Shown here one piece after another: positions 23,203 through 34,714 of a stretch of DNA of 64,000 bases (the stretch's first letter is position 1; each line of letters begins with the position of its first letter). The position numbers were made by a program, and so were the translations under genes. Under the pieces are notes generated by a model. The model made no database searches. It was given only the letters and a program-made list of their open reading frames with translations, and was not told the DNA's origin. The DNA lies in NCBI GenBank assembly GCA_027563935.2, contig CM050451.1:97429565-97493564 (forward strand), written 5' to 3'. The stretch is from Costus lasius (lineage: Eukaryota; Streptophyta; Magnoliopsida; Zingiberales; Costaceae).

Positions 23203-26200
23203 TCAAGCTAGAGCAAATATGTCAATCATGCCTAGCTTGTTACAAAAATCATGAAATTTTGTTGAGTTGAGAGCCTTAGTAAAGATATCAACGACTTGGT
23301 CTTCAGATTTGGTATATTGAGTGTTGATCTGGTGATTCAGAATGACATCTTTGACAAAATGACAGTCAATCTCCACATGTTTGGTTCTTTCATGAAATAA
23401 GGGATTGTTTGCAATGAATATAACCGATTGATCATCACAGTGCATGACCATTGGAGTAACAATAGCTATATTGAAATCTTGCAATAGACTCTTGATCCAC
23501 ATGAGCTCACACGTAGTATGAGCCATTGCCCGATATTCAGCTTCACAACTGGATCGAGATACAACATTTTGTTTCTTGCTTTTCCATGTGACTAGATTAC
23601 CCCCAATGTATGTGCAAAACCCCGAGATGGATTTTTGATCATTAATGTTTCCTGCATAATCTGCATTAGAGTAGGACTTAATAGTAAGTTGTCGTCCCTT
23701 TTTATATAGAAGACCCTTGCCTAGAGACTTCTTGATATATTGTAACATTTTTAGCATTGCCTGCCAGTGGTCTTTCTTGGGGAACTGCATAAAGTGACTA
23801 ACAACATCCACTGCGAATGATATATCCGGCTATGTGACAGTGAGGTATATAAGTCTGCCAACAACTTGCCGATACACAGTAGGATCAGTGTCTTTAGATT
23901 CCTTCCACTTACTATATCGTTCATTAGGAACCATAGGAACATCAGTGGGTTTGTAATCAAGCATTCCTGTGTCAGATAAAAAGATCAAGTATATACTTCC
24001 TTTGAGACAGATGAATATTTGAGCCCTTGTAAGCAATCTCAATTCCTAGAAAGTATCTAGGTTTACCCATATCACGAAGAGAAAAATGAGACTGTAAAAA
24101 CCTTTTAGTCTCATCTATGCCTCTAGAATCACTTTCTGTGAGAAGAATATCATCGACGTAAATAGCCAAGATAATGATCCCATTGGTCGACTTACGAATA
24201 AATATTGAATGATCAGACTTCGCGTGAAGAAATCCAAATTTCGATATGATAGTAGAAAACTTCTGAAACTATACCCGAGGACTTTGTTTAAGTTCATATA
24301 TAGCTTTACGCAACCTGCATACCAACTCCCCCTGCTAGACATAACTCGGAGGTTGATGCATATAAACTGCCTCATTAAGATCACTGTATAAGAAGACATT
24401 TTTGATGTCTAACTGATGAAGAGACCACCCAAGGGAGATGGCAAGCGAGAAGATGATACAGACATAATTCAATCGAGCACAGGAGAGAAGGTGTCAAAAT
24501 AGTCAACCCCGTACACCTGAGTAAATCCTTTTGCCACAAGACGAGCTTTGTAGCGATCGACGGACCCATCTGGATTGTGTTTTATGGCATAAACCCATTT
24601 GCAAGGCACAGGACGAGCCCCTGAGGGTAATGGTACAAGGGTCCATGTGTGCTGAGAAATAAGAGCTTCCATTTTTATATCCATAGCAGCCTTCCAGTGG
24701 GACTGAGAGAGAGCCTCAAAGATATTACGTGGCAAACCATCAGATGAGATAGTAGTAATAAATGTACAATGGGAAGGAGAAATGCAAGAATAAGAGACAA
24801 ATTCAGAAATGGAATACTTAGCTGTGGCCCAACGACCCTTGTGTAGGGCAGTCGAGAGATCATCGGTTGCAGGTGGTAGACTCTTAGGTAAAAGGTGGAT
24901 TGGTGTAGGAGCTTCTGTGGTGACGGCCCTATTCCATCGCCGGTAAACCTGCAGAGGTAAATGCTCATGGTCCACAGAAGGAGGTACCTAAGGAGATGTC
25001 ACGGGAACATCCTGAGAGCATGGTATAGGGAGAGGAATAGGGGTGGTTGAGGGTTGAGGACTCCTGACGCAGCGTTGGTTTGGAGAAAAATAGTGTAGAC
25101 TCAAAGAAGGATACATCCATGCTAGTAAAGTACTTGCTGTGAGTGGGATCAAAATATTTGTACCCCTTTTGTGTCCTAGAGTGCCCAAGGAAAATACATT
25201 TTGTAGAACGAGGACTTAGCTTATCCACACCAAGAGAGAGATTGTGGACATAACAGAGGCAACCAAAGGTCTTGGGCGGAACAGGAAATATAGATTGGCT
25301 GGGGTAGAGTATAGAGAGGGGAGATTTACCGTGCAAGGAAGAAGTTGGTACACAATTTATCAGAAAAGTAGCAGTGAGGACAACATCACCCCAAAAGTTT
25401 TTAGGCACATGCATATGAAACATTAAGGTACGAGAAACATCAAGTAGATGACGATTCTTGCGTTCAACAACACCATTTTGGGGAGAAGTATAGGGGCACG
25501 TTGTTTGGTGAATAATGTCGTGTAAACCACAAAACTCTTGAAAGACTGAACTGGTATACTCAAGAGCATTATCAGTGCGGAGTGTTTTCAGTGGCAAGCC
25601 AAATTGATTCTTGACCTCAGCATAAAAAAGTTTAAATGCATTAAAAGCATCAGAATGATTCTTCAGTAAAAAGACCCAACACATGCATGAATAGTCATTG
25701 ATAAATGTGACAAATTATTTAAAACCATCTCTGGTGATTACAGGACTAGGACCCCATATATCTAAATGAACAATATGAAACGGAGTAGTAGTTGGTGGAT
25801 TAGTACTGCTAGGAAAAGAGGTCCTATGGTGCTTGCCAAACTCACAAGCTTCACATTCAAAATTAGGACAGGACTTCAGCAACAAAAATTGCTGAACTTT
25901 GCTAGGTGAGATATGACCTAACCGACAGTGCCATGTAAAGGGAGATGATGTAGACAAAAGCACCTGAGCAGTATCCAGTGCAAGATCGGTGAGGACATAG
26001 ACACCGCCAGCTTTAAGCCCCTCACCAATCTTCGCCTTCGTCCTGAGGTCCTGAACGATACAATAGGAAGCAAGGAATGTTACAGAGCAATTTAGGCTTT
26101 TTGTGAGGGCATAAACAGAAATGAGATTGATAGGAAATTTAGGAATATAAAGAACATCAGAAAGTATAAGCTTGGGACTTAAGTGAACAGTTCCCTTTCT

Positions 26201-26710
26201 GTGGACAGGAATAAGAGACCCATCTGCAATTGACACTGGGCTATAGTTGGTACCAAGATGTAAGGAAGCAAATAGTGAACGATTACCTGAAACATGAGAC
26301 ATGGCACCAGAATCTAAAACCCAAGTATTAGCAGAGGCAACGAGAGAAGCAGCACCGGAGACGCCTAGCGCCGTAGCCATTAAGGAAGAGGTGGAAGCTT
26401 CAGCTTGAGTGGCCAATCTAACAAGGCATTAATACTCAGCAGAAGAGACCATGATGGTCGAATCAGTAGATGATGAGGAGGCTGAGGTGACCGCCGGTCC
26501 TAGAGCAGGTGCTCCACTATCAACTACCATTTTGGCATAAGATGGCTTGCCAAACTTCTGCCAGCATCGATCAGAAGGATGATTGCTTCGCCCGCAATGT
26601 TCATAAGAAGTAGAGACATGACCACATCCTTTGCCCCGACTAGAAGATTCGCGTCTGCCTCCTTGGGGAGCAAGGAGGGCACTACTAGTATCAGCAAAAG
26701 GAGTGACCAC
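23203..26710 (-). pseudogene. Copia gag-pol polyprotein of element D, decayed
   Basis: In minus-strand order: a gag end with a damaged zinc knuckle (YEHCGRSNHPSDRCW, the first Cys now Tyr) near 26600; protease motif LDSGAMSH near 26310; GAG-pre-integrase HCRLGHIS with CEACEFGK; integrase core with LRTDNALEY and VVERKNRHLLD (24965-25684); reverse transcriptase start [14 protein letters not shown] through [18 protein letters not shown] (24469 onward); RT active site YVDDILL (about 24150); and an RNase H-like end (SNADYAG, SKKQNVVSRSSCEAEY) finishing at 23203. The frame is broken by a stop at about 25713 (between integrase halves) and by several frameshifts in the RT between about 24470 and 23830. 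It encodes no functional product. Confidence 0.92.
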
Positions 26711-26993
26711 GGAGACACGCAGGAGGTGTGAGTAAACTGTTGGGAAACCCCGGGGACATTTTATAATTTTTTGGCATTACAGACATTACATACACAGCGG
26801 AATAATGTCCCCGAACAGGCCGGTCCCAAAAACCCAGTGAAGATCGCATGCGAGGGAGTCGACACGATGTGATAGGAAGTACCTCAAGCAAGTAAAGAGA
26901 TGCCGATGTCGAGATAGGCGCCCACGTGTTTTCCCTCTGCAGTCTCACAGACACGGACTCCTCGAGCTCTCTTCTTCCGCGCTTGGTGCTAGC

Positions 26994-28441
26994 TGATGTC
27001 TCGTATTTATGTAATCTTTTTGACTAATGTTTCCTCGTGAATCAAGACATATTTTCATGCTTTTACATCTCTTTTCAGCTTAATTCACTTAATATCTTCA
27101 GAAGCTTCACTACTTGTCATATTTGTTAAATACAGGAAAATTCACTCGTTTCTAGAGCTATACGGATGCACAATCACATACCCGAGTGAATCTGAATTTA
27201 TGATAAGAAATTTAGCTTCAGACGAGAGCTAGAATTCAGCCGCATTCAGCATTTATTGCCAGCTCTCAAGACACAAGCCATCAAGAGAAGACACACGCCA
27301 ACAAGACACACGCCATCAACATTCATGAACAAGCACTAAAGAGGAGACATTCATGAATGAGCATTGATTAAACACATTCATGAATGTTGATTTATTAAGG
27401 GATGTTCATGAATGGCGCCATATTAAAGGATGTTCATGAATGGAGGCACCATGAAAAGGCACCATGACGAGGTACCATGAAGAGGTACCTTGAAGTGGCA
27501 CATTGAAGAGGCGCCTTGAAGACTATAAGAGGGATGAGTTCTTTCTTCAGAGGGGGGAGTCGAAGGCAAGAAGAGGATTGCGCCAAGAGCTTAAAGGACT
27601 GGTTCCAAGGCAAGAGAACAACATTCCAAAGAGAGAAAGGCGACATCAAGGGAGGAGCAGAGGAGTTTGTCTTAGTTCTTTTCTCTTTTCTACTTTGTTC
27701 TGTCACCTTTACATCTTAATCATAAATCTTGTACTTGTAGTAACCATGCGTGTATTAGCGTAAAACCTCTATCGGGATTCGGGCGTAGCCCATCTTTATG
27801 ATTTACAAGTATTAATGTTAAGAATTGCTTTCCGATATATCTATTGAGACCATTTGATCCAGATTTATTTCATTTGTGTTTATCGATTTTCGGCCGGATT
27901 GGTTTTCGCGCTTTAGTTAATTGTGGTAACAATTGAGAGGTGAATCACAATCAACACATTCTCCTTGATCAAACTTGTGTGCTCTATTGCGAGAGTCGTA
28001 GAGACCACTTGGGGAATCTTGGTGTCTTGATTCACACGATCTACCTCTGCTTAGTCCACCGCGAGAGTAGGAGACTAACTAAGTAGAATGTGGAGTTTTC
28101 CACCACGAGAGTAGGAGACTAACTCAGTTGTTGAGTCGCGCACCCGAGAGGGGCACGGCTCAAGAGGACACATCCTTGGTTTTCTAGAGATTATCAAAGC
28201 AGTACTTCTCATTACGCATATAAGTTCAAAGACGTGGTGAAACCCGATATCCCTATTTCTCTCTCTTCGTTCGACCTTCGTTTTATTACGTTCTTTTTAA
28301 TTAGAATTGCGACACCATCTAAGACCCTCATTCGTTTAGCTATTGATTGTACGATTAGTCGGTAATTTACACTAGTCCTCGTGGGAACGATATCTTAAGT
28401 ACTACATCAGTAAGCCGTGCGCTTGCGGATTTTGTGCAACA
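26994..28441 (+). mobile_element. Solo LTR (1448 bp), Athila-like superfamily
   Basis: Starts TGATGTCTCGTATTTATG and ends TTTTGTGCAACA. A perfect 5-bp TSD, CTAGC, is at 26989-26993 and 28442-28446. It is a fuller copy of the solo LTR at 21780 and includes the segment missing there (about 28155-28413), which contains GGTGAAACCCGATATCCC and AGTCCTCGTGGGAACGATA. It is inserted in LTR E. ORFs at 27503-27763 and similar are chance frames. Confidence 0.92.
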
Positions 28442-29184
28442 CTAGCCTCGGGAAGAAGATCCAAGCCTTAGGTCACACTTCAACTTGCGCCACCTCTAAG
28501 GTACATGCGCCAAGATGAAGTAGAGGAGAAGAAGTCGCCAAGTCCAAGTCCTTCTTGCGTCAAGAGGAGGAGAAGAAGACTTGTGCTTGCGGCTAGATGA
28601 TGGAGGAAGAGAAGTTGCGCCAAGAGCCTCCAAGCTTTCGCCCCTCTCTATTACTTACGCCTCTAAGGATTGTAACATATATGAGGGGGCGGCTAGGTGC
28701 TCTTTTATAGGGCAAGAGGCGGTTTTTGAAAGGCTAGGATCAAGACAAGTGGGCAGCTAGGATGAGAAGGTTTGAGGCTGTTGTATCCCAACAAGTAGGT
28801 AAACTAAACTTATTCTTAAAGTCGCAGCCAGAACCTAAGTGTTGGTGCACAGGGACTTGTCACCCCCTGATACGGCTCTAAAAACTAGTTTGGTCACGAC
28901 ACTTGTTGTTATCTCCGCAAGTGCACGGATGCTCGAAGTAATAATTAAGATATCGAACCCACAGAGGCCTATGTTATCGAATACCAAATAGTTGATTTCT
29001 TACTATCTAGGCTAATCGAAGTAGTGAGAATAGCAATTGGAAGCTAAAACAGAATTATCAGAGAGAAAAACTGGGGTTAGGGTTTCATTCACTTTAACTT
29101 TTATGACTAGATATGAATAAGGATTTCGTCAGTTCAAATTTATCATGATGAAGATGTAATTTACTTAATAAAAGGATTGTTTCA

Positions 29185-29412
29185 CTTTCGTGCAAACAAC
29201 CACACAGGGATTTATCTTCGCTTTCGTGCAAGATTCGTCCCAACGCTGAAGATAAGTAAATCATCAAATAATGAACTCAAGGATCACTTTCGTGCATCCG
29301 AATTCTAGGTTGATAATCTCTAGTGGAGTCTCAAGGATCACTTTCGTGCATCTAAGTCTCTACACTAGTTTTACTCATGGATCTGCAACGTTCCGATCCT
29401 TGCTTTCGCACA
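29185..29412 (-). repeat. Phased CTTTCGTGCA decamers within the LTR
   Basis: Perfect copies begin at 29185, 29221, 29287 and 29341, and a variant CTTTCGCACA is at 29403. Spacing is 36, 66, 54 and 62 bp. Other LTRs in the window carry one or two relatives (CTACTTTCGTGGC, CTACTCTCGTGA) at the equivalent position. Confidence 0.85.
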
Positions 29413-30224
29413 AGATCTCCATGCTTGAGAAATAGACTCGATTTATAAGTTCATGTTATAATCATGACAATTAATCTACTAGAACAGATCAAATTAGATC
29501 TAACCTAAGGAAGGGATCCTAACATGCAATTCTAGGGTTCCAAGTTCTCAAGCAAATCACCTTTCAGTCTCATTGAGAAAATTCTAAAAACATAATTAGT
29601 AACATGGACTTATAGAGAGTCTAAGTACAATTATCACATGAGCAAAATCATCATGCTAAGATTAAACTCAACGAAATAGTGAAAAAGTAGTTATCTAGTC
29701 ATTAGAAATTAAGTGAATTACTCCCCCATGTCCCAAAAGTAGTTTAAGCTATCATCATGAAGGAATTACAATAAGTCATGGTTTCAGAGGATCAAAAATC
29801 AAAGGAAAAGAGAAGTTTAGAAAATACAGCACGGTTGTGAAGTATTTCACAGTCGTAATTTGCAAAGATCGTCGATGAACAGTGTCGGTGACTCCTTTTT
29901 CTTCGATTTCTCTTCCAATTGATCTCCTTTCGAACTAAAACTTCTGGCATGTTGTCTCCTCCTTCAGATGAAGCTTTAGTATGAAAATCACGGCTGGAGA
30001 TCGTTTGGATTGAGCGCAGCGGTGAAACCCTAGGCGGCGGTGTGAATCCCAATTTCTCTCTCGACAGTCGATGAAAATTGGGGCTTCTAGTGTGTGTCCG
30101 TTCCTTTCGTCCCAAAGCTCCTTTTGCTTCTTACGGTATCCAATTTGGGGTTCTGGATCGCTCGCAATCCTCTCCGCAAGATTCGGGCGTTAAAGTTGAC
30201 CTAGGTGTCGTGTTCAAAACAGGA

Positions 30225-30600
30225 ATTACGACAGTGGAATAGTTTACGGCACTGCCGTAAAATCGCTCAAGTCTTCTATTTTGATGTCATCCGGGAATTA
30301 CGGCACCGTAATCTGGTTTACGGTAGTGCCGTAAAATCGGCTGAACTCTCTGTTCGCGAATGTCTGGCAATTACGGCCCGTGTAGTTTCTTACGGTAGTG
30401 CCGTAATATTGAGCGAAGTTTCTGTTCTGAAGCATTCTGAAATACAGTACCGTAATATTGTTTACGGCGGTGCCGTAAAATCTGAAAAACTTTCTGTTCA
30501 GAAATTCTTCAAAATACGGCAGGGCTCGAATTTTACGGTACTGTCTGAAAATACGGTACCGTAAAATGGATTACGGCACTGCCGTAATTGCTGACTTACT
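30225..30600. repeat. Array of TTACGGNNNTGCCGTAA palindromes, about 72-bp period
   Basis: Five 17-bp palindromes start at 30244, 30318, 30390, 30462 and 30571, spaced 74, 72, 72 and 109 bp. Extra palindromes TTACGGCACCGTAA (30298) and TACGGTACCGTA (30552) lie between them. The spacer sequences (TCTGTTC, GAAC.TTCTG) are related, so this is a diverged tandem repeat whose most conserved part is the palindrome. It lies in the sense-upstream half of the LTR. Confidence 0.9.
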
Positions 30601-32036
30601 CCGTTTTACGTGAAATTTCTTGGGTGACCTCCTCTTGATGATGGGAATCCTTCTATATATTTGATTTTGCATGAAAATAACTAAAAATAGTGCCTTTTTA
30701 CCTGAAAATCATCAAAAACAAAGAAGAGTGTAGATTCCGCAGATATTGATAAAATATGGCATAAAAACAAGCAAAGTCTATGAATATGACATATAAATAT
30801 TAATAAAATGGCATAGAAATCACGATGAATGTCGGTGTCATCAGAGGTAAGGAAAATCTCTAAGACATTTCCATAATTCTCATTCAACCCTTCCTTTTGT
30901 GCCCACACCCTTCCTTGTGTGCCAAGGCCTTGCCTTGCGCCCCAAGAAATGCCATAGAGGCATTCATACCATAAGGGATAAGGGGGAGGCGCCAATTGCT
31001 ACCTTATGAAGCAAATTGCGCCACTTCTCCCCATTATGCCCATAGGCACCTAGGGGAGAAGTCTTCTCCCCATTATACCCTTTTGATCCTTCTTCTCTTC
31101 ATGACAACTTATTAGTGAGCCAAACTTAGCAATGGGCCTAGCCTAAAGTCCATTACCCATGTTTAACAAAGCTATTGGATCCAATCCAATTTAACCCAAG
31201 GTCAAATGAGGCTAACCATGGTTAATCCGGCCAATATGCCAAAAATAGAAGTTGGCTCCAATAAGTTTCTTCCATCTCATCAGGCCCATTGGCGCTGATG
31301 AAATCTCCAAAATAGATCCGAGTTATCCAATAACTCGATCATAAGGCTTCCCGATCAATACGAGAACTCGAGTGTCTTGGTGTGTGACCCTGTAGGTCCC
31401 TTTGACGTTGGTAGTGCAGACCTAAGGTCTCACAAGCAGTGAGTGGCACCTAGCAGTGCATCGCTGCTACCCAAGTCATCGGAATGGATATCGACATCGA
31501 CATCCCCATCATCGCAATAGGTGCAGATACATTACAGTCCTTTTGCCAAACTGATATCCAATTGGACAAGTGTGTCATCACTTGTTTTCATCCAATCACA
31601 TGGCTATGTCTAAATCAGGTGTTTACTTGGGTATGGCCATACACTTTCAGTCATAGACCATAGAGGAGCTCTATGGATATCATACTTCCTAAAGGAAGGG
31701 GCAAATCCTTGATCTGTCAATTGGTCTTCTCATATGGGTCGTGACATGCTCAATGACAACCTTTATGACCTCCCAATTACGGCAAGGTGTTGGGTTGCAT
31801 CAAAGCATGTCTCTAACCATATAGAAGAGTCAATGACCTCAAGTCTAAGGATCAATGCATCTCCTATCACTTGTGAGGATAACTCATGACACTAAGTCAT
31901 AGCCTCATAGTGGGTCGGTCCAGTATATCCATCACTGATATACCTATATGCCTGCATTAGCACCGCGTGTCTAACCAGCTCATATACTAGTCTCATGGAT
32001 ACCATAGCTGTCCTATATCCACTAAGGTATATTGAC

Positions 32037-33057
32037 TAGGTTTGAAAAGAATAGATCTGACGTTGCGATTCATCTCTCAGTCCTTCTCGTAACGTCTAAG
32101 ACGTAAAATTACTTGATCAGGGTAATTTACGGAATAAACATAATTCTAATCAAATCAAATCTATAAAAATCATGACAAAGATTTAAGACAATATATTTAA
32201 TCCATGAATCATCAACGGGCTACACCCCAAATCTAGAAAATAGGTTTACACGTTCATATTCAAAGCAAACAGCATGTTCATCGATGAAAATTGCATGGAA
32301 ACTTAAGAATATTACAGGAAATCGCTAGACAAGTAATTAGAAAAGCTTCCTCTCGATGTGGAGACGAAGATGAAGCATCCAATTCTTCCTTTGCGCTGCT
32401 TTCCTAATCGAATTCTGCCCTGGAAGTGATTTTCGCCGTCGTCGCCTCCTCTGTTCATTTTCGTGTGTAGAAGCCCCCAAAATCCTTCATTTTATAGTCT
32501 AATCAATATAGAACCCATCTAGGAAGATTTCTGGAGAGTTTGGTTCAATTCTGGTTCAGTTTGAAGTCAAATCGAGTAAGAAACCGAAAGGGCGGACGTT
32601 TTTACGGCTCGTAATAAGTTTATGGCCACGGCCGTAATTCTTTCTGTGTGTATAGGCTTTATATCACAAAAATATTCACGGACCGTAATGGATTTACGAC
32701 TTCACCTGTGAAAGTTTCTGTGCATTCCAACACTTAGCTGTTTTTCACCCACTACTCGAACTCGAAATTATAGCCGACCTAGAATTACAGCCAAGGCTGT
32801 AATTCTCGCGTTCTTCACTATTTCAACTCCAAATTCGACATGTAAGCTCGTGATCTCCTCGGGAATCATGCTTTGGCTTCAAAACTCGTGAAATCAATCA
32901 TTTTTACTATTTTACCTACATTTTCAATAAAACTAAGAAAAGTGAAGATTCTGTGCCAAGTGAAGTAAAAACATTAAAAGTTGTACAAAATCATTCAATT
33001 AAGCCCAAAATATCATATAAAATATAGGCAAAAACATGGTGTAAATGCAACGCATCA
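32037..33057 (-). repeat. Element A 3' LTR, truncated
   Basis: Corresponds to 56804-57838 of the intact LTR. The missing part (first about 450 bp on the plus strand) was lost at the join with LTR E; both sequences share TAGG at the junction (32037-32040). It contains ACGGCCGTAA-type palindromic motifs at about 32615-32800. Confidence 0.9.
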
Positions 33058-33095
33058 AAAACCCTAGACTTAAATTTGCTTGTCCTCAAGCAATA
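33058..33095 (-). other. Element A polypurine-tract region
   Basis: Plus strand AAAACCCTAGACTTAAATTT then CTTGTCCTCAAGCAA. On the sense strand this is TTGCTTGAGGACAAG followed by TTTAAGTCTAGGG, the block typically found just before the 3' LTR in Athila-type elements. The purine run itself is eroded. Confidence 0.75.
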
Positions 33096-33570
33096 CTTTG
33101 ATATGTATGAAGAATGTAATGATAAGGAATAATCTTATTTGTTTTTGCCCCTAATAACATCCTTAGTCCACAAATTAAGCAATCAATCTTTCTAACTCAG
33201 GTAATTCAAGAAAAATCATAATAGAAATAAATTCCCAAGAGGTTACAATCTAAGAAAGATAAAATTCACAATTCATGTCATAGTATTCATTCTTCACACA
33301 CTAAATATCAGATACTTTCAACTTAATAAATCTATCTTACTGAACACACAAAAATTTATTTCAAGAATCTCAATGATGTTAAAAATAAGACATTTTAAAA
33401 GCAATTTGGTCTTTAAACTATCATATGCTATTTACCGTTAGCATCATAACATTGTTTAAAGTATACCATAGAGTAGTATAATTTAACTCATAGTCTCAAT
33501 CTAGGGTCAACGGAGTTGTCCACTTAACCTACAGCTTTCTCTTTTTCTCCAATTTTTTTTTTATTTATTA

Positions 33571-33630
33571 GACTTCAACTCATGTCTTCGGTACCACTAC
33601 TAAATTTAGCAGTGCCAAGTAGAGGAGTCT
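33571..33630 (-). repeat. Hairpin-like non-coding module in element A
   Basis: CTTCGGTACCACTAC..TTTAGCAGTGCCAAG. The arms GGTACCACT and AGTGCC can pair around an AT-rich loop. The same module with its flanks (GACTTCAACTCATG, TAGAGGAGTC) occurs twice in element F (60580-60640, 60661-60720) and as relatives in element B (38326-38535). Confidence 0.75.
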
Positions 33631-34131
33631 TTTCTCTCTCTTTTTCTTCTTCTTTTTTTTATATTTTTCTAGAGAAAACCGATCAGTGGTATGATACTTA
33701 AATCGTTATCGATGCTTGATCACAACAGATTTAAAGTATACCAACGCGTGGTATAATATAACTCATAACTTAAGATTTCTCAACTAGAGGAGTTGGAGCA
33801 AATCTTAGTTAAATAAATATCACCAAATTTCTCTTCATAAAAATTTCTATCAAGCAAAAATAAATAAATTAAACTTCAAGTATAAAGATACTATGCATGT
33901 GTCCTATGAACATATAACAATTCACATATGCATTTTATCAATACCAGAATTGAATTTACCAACAATTTAAGTCTATATGAAATTTCAAAAAATCCCTATG
34001 TCATCAAATTAATCACTCAAAATGTTTCATAAGAAAAATTAAGGATAAAACAAGTTTGATTATCCTTAAAAATCATAAACATGCAAAATACATACCTATA
34101 AAGCTTTGAAGAAAAAGCAAAATATATGAGG

Positions 34132-34150
34132 ACACCCTAGACTTAAATTG
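34132..34150 (-). other. Second polypurine-like block in element A
   Basis: GAGGACACCCTAGACTTAAA repeats the CCCTAGACTTAAAT string of the terminal polypurine region about 1.07 kb further inside. It may be a central polypurine tract or a duplication scar. Confidence 0.5.
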
Positions 34151-34640
34151 TTGCATATACATAGACATTAAAATCAATGAATCATAGATTTTAGAAAAAA
34201 TGTTGCAAGAGTTCTCTTTTATAATGTGGGCGAAAACCTATTCAGTTATATCAAAAGATGAAAACATGATCCCGAAAAATCTAGAAACTGTATCACATTA
34301 AAGATAATCATATTTTACAATGTAAACAAGTTTCAAACATTAAATACCATCATGTTTCATTTTCAAAATCATATTAACCATACTCACAAAGAAGATATCG
34401 TAAGAATCATGGTCCGTGAGTGACTCACGGCTACACCCATGAAAGTTTCGTTTGGTGCTTGTTTTTCATGTAAAAATTTTCCAAAAATTCCTGCACATAA
34501 AATAACTTATTAAAAGATTTTCTATCAATAAAAATTCATCAATACATGCTGCAAAAAGTCATAAAAATTAAAAGAAAATAAATTTAGTAAAGAAAAATCG
34601 AAACTAAAAATGTTGGAATGGAAAAAGTGCAAAGCCTCTA

Positions 34641-34683
34641 GGTTCCCTCCCAGGAAGCGCTTATTTAAGGTCATTAGCTTGAC
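34641..34683 (-). other. Conserved GTCAAGCTAATGAC block, element A
   Basis: The reverse complement reads GGTCAAGCTAATGACCTTAA then AAGCGCTTCCTGGGAGG. Blocks of this type (with TTGTTGGGAGGCAACCC in typical copies) mark the end of the coding part in Athila-like elements. Counterparts are in B (37612-37658) and F (61935-61980). Confidence 0.8.
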
Positions 34684-34714
34684 CATAACTTCATGTCATG
34701 GTGGAGTTAGTGAA

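Larger units (their letters stand above)
23081..26737 (-). mobile_element. Copia element D, 3' LTR to gag, 5' end lost
   Basis: A short putative 3' LTR (23081-23194) is followed by a polypurine tract and a minus-strand copia gag-pol (23203-26710). Just after the gag zinc-knuckle region the element is broken at 26738 by the terminus of another copia LTR. No 5' LTR or primer site of this element was found. The short LTR and the integrase/RT style suggest the Ale/Retrofit group, a guess from general appearance. Confidence 0.85.
28779..30843 (-). mobile_element. LTR with a palindrome array, probably solo
   Basis: The right end reads GGTGTCATCA on the plus strand, giving TGATGACACC as the sense start. 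The left end is uncertain. Starting at TGTTGTATCCC (28779) gives TG...CA ends and near-matching flanks (GAGGC at 28774 versus GAGGT at 30844); an alternative start is TGATACGGC at 28868. Superfamily landmarks are present in reverse: CCGCAAGTGCACGG (about 28913), GGGTTTCATTCAC and four CTTTCGTGCA decamers. No primer site or polypurine tract adjoins either end, so no interior is attached. It sits inside LTR E. Confidence 0.75.
26738..32036 (-). mobile_element. Copia LTR E, interrupted by two other LTRs and truncated
   Basis: Three segments (26738-26993, 28447-28778 and about 30849-32036) join into one copia-type LTR. It begins TGTTGGGAAACCCCGG and shows the layout of the C1/C2 LTRs, including a right portion resembling TTAGTCTCAA..CAAGGCTGTC and the GGGTATGGCCATACACTTTC block (about 31630 here, 40331 in C1). 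Its right end is missing: at 32037 the sequence switches to the LTR of element A. It inserted into the gag region of copia element D. The absence of both ends means no TSD. Confidence 0.7.
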
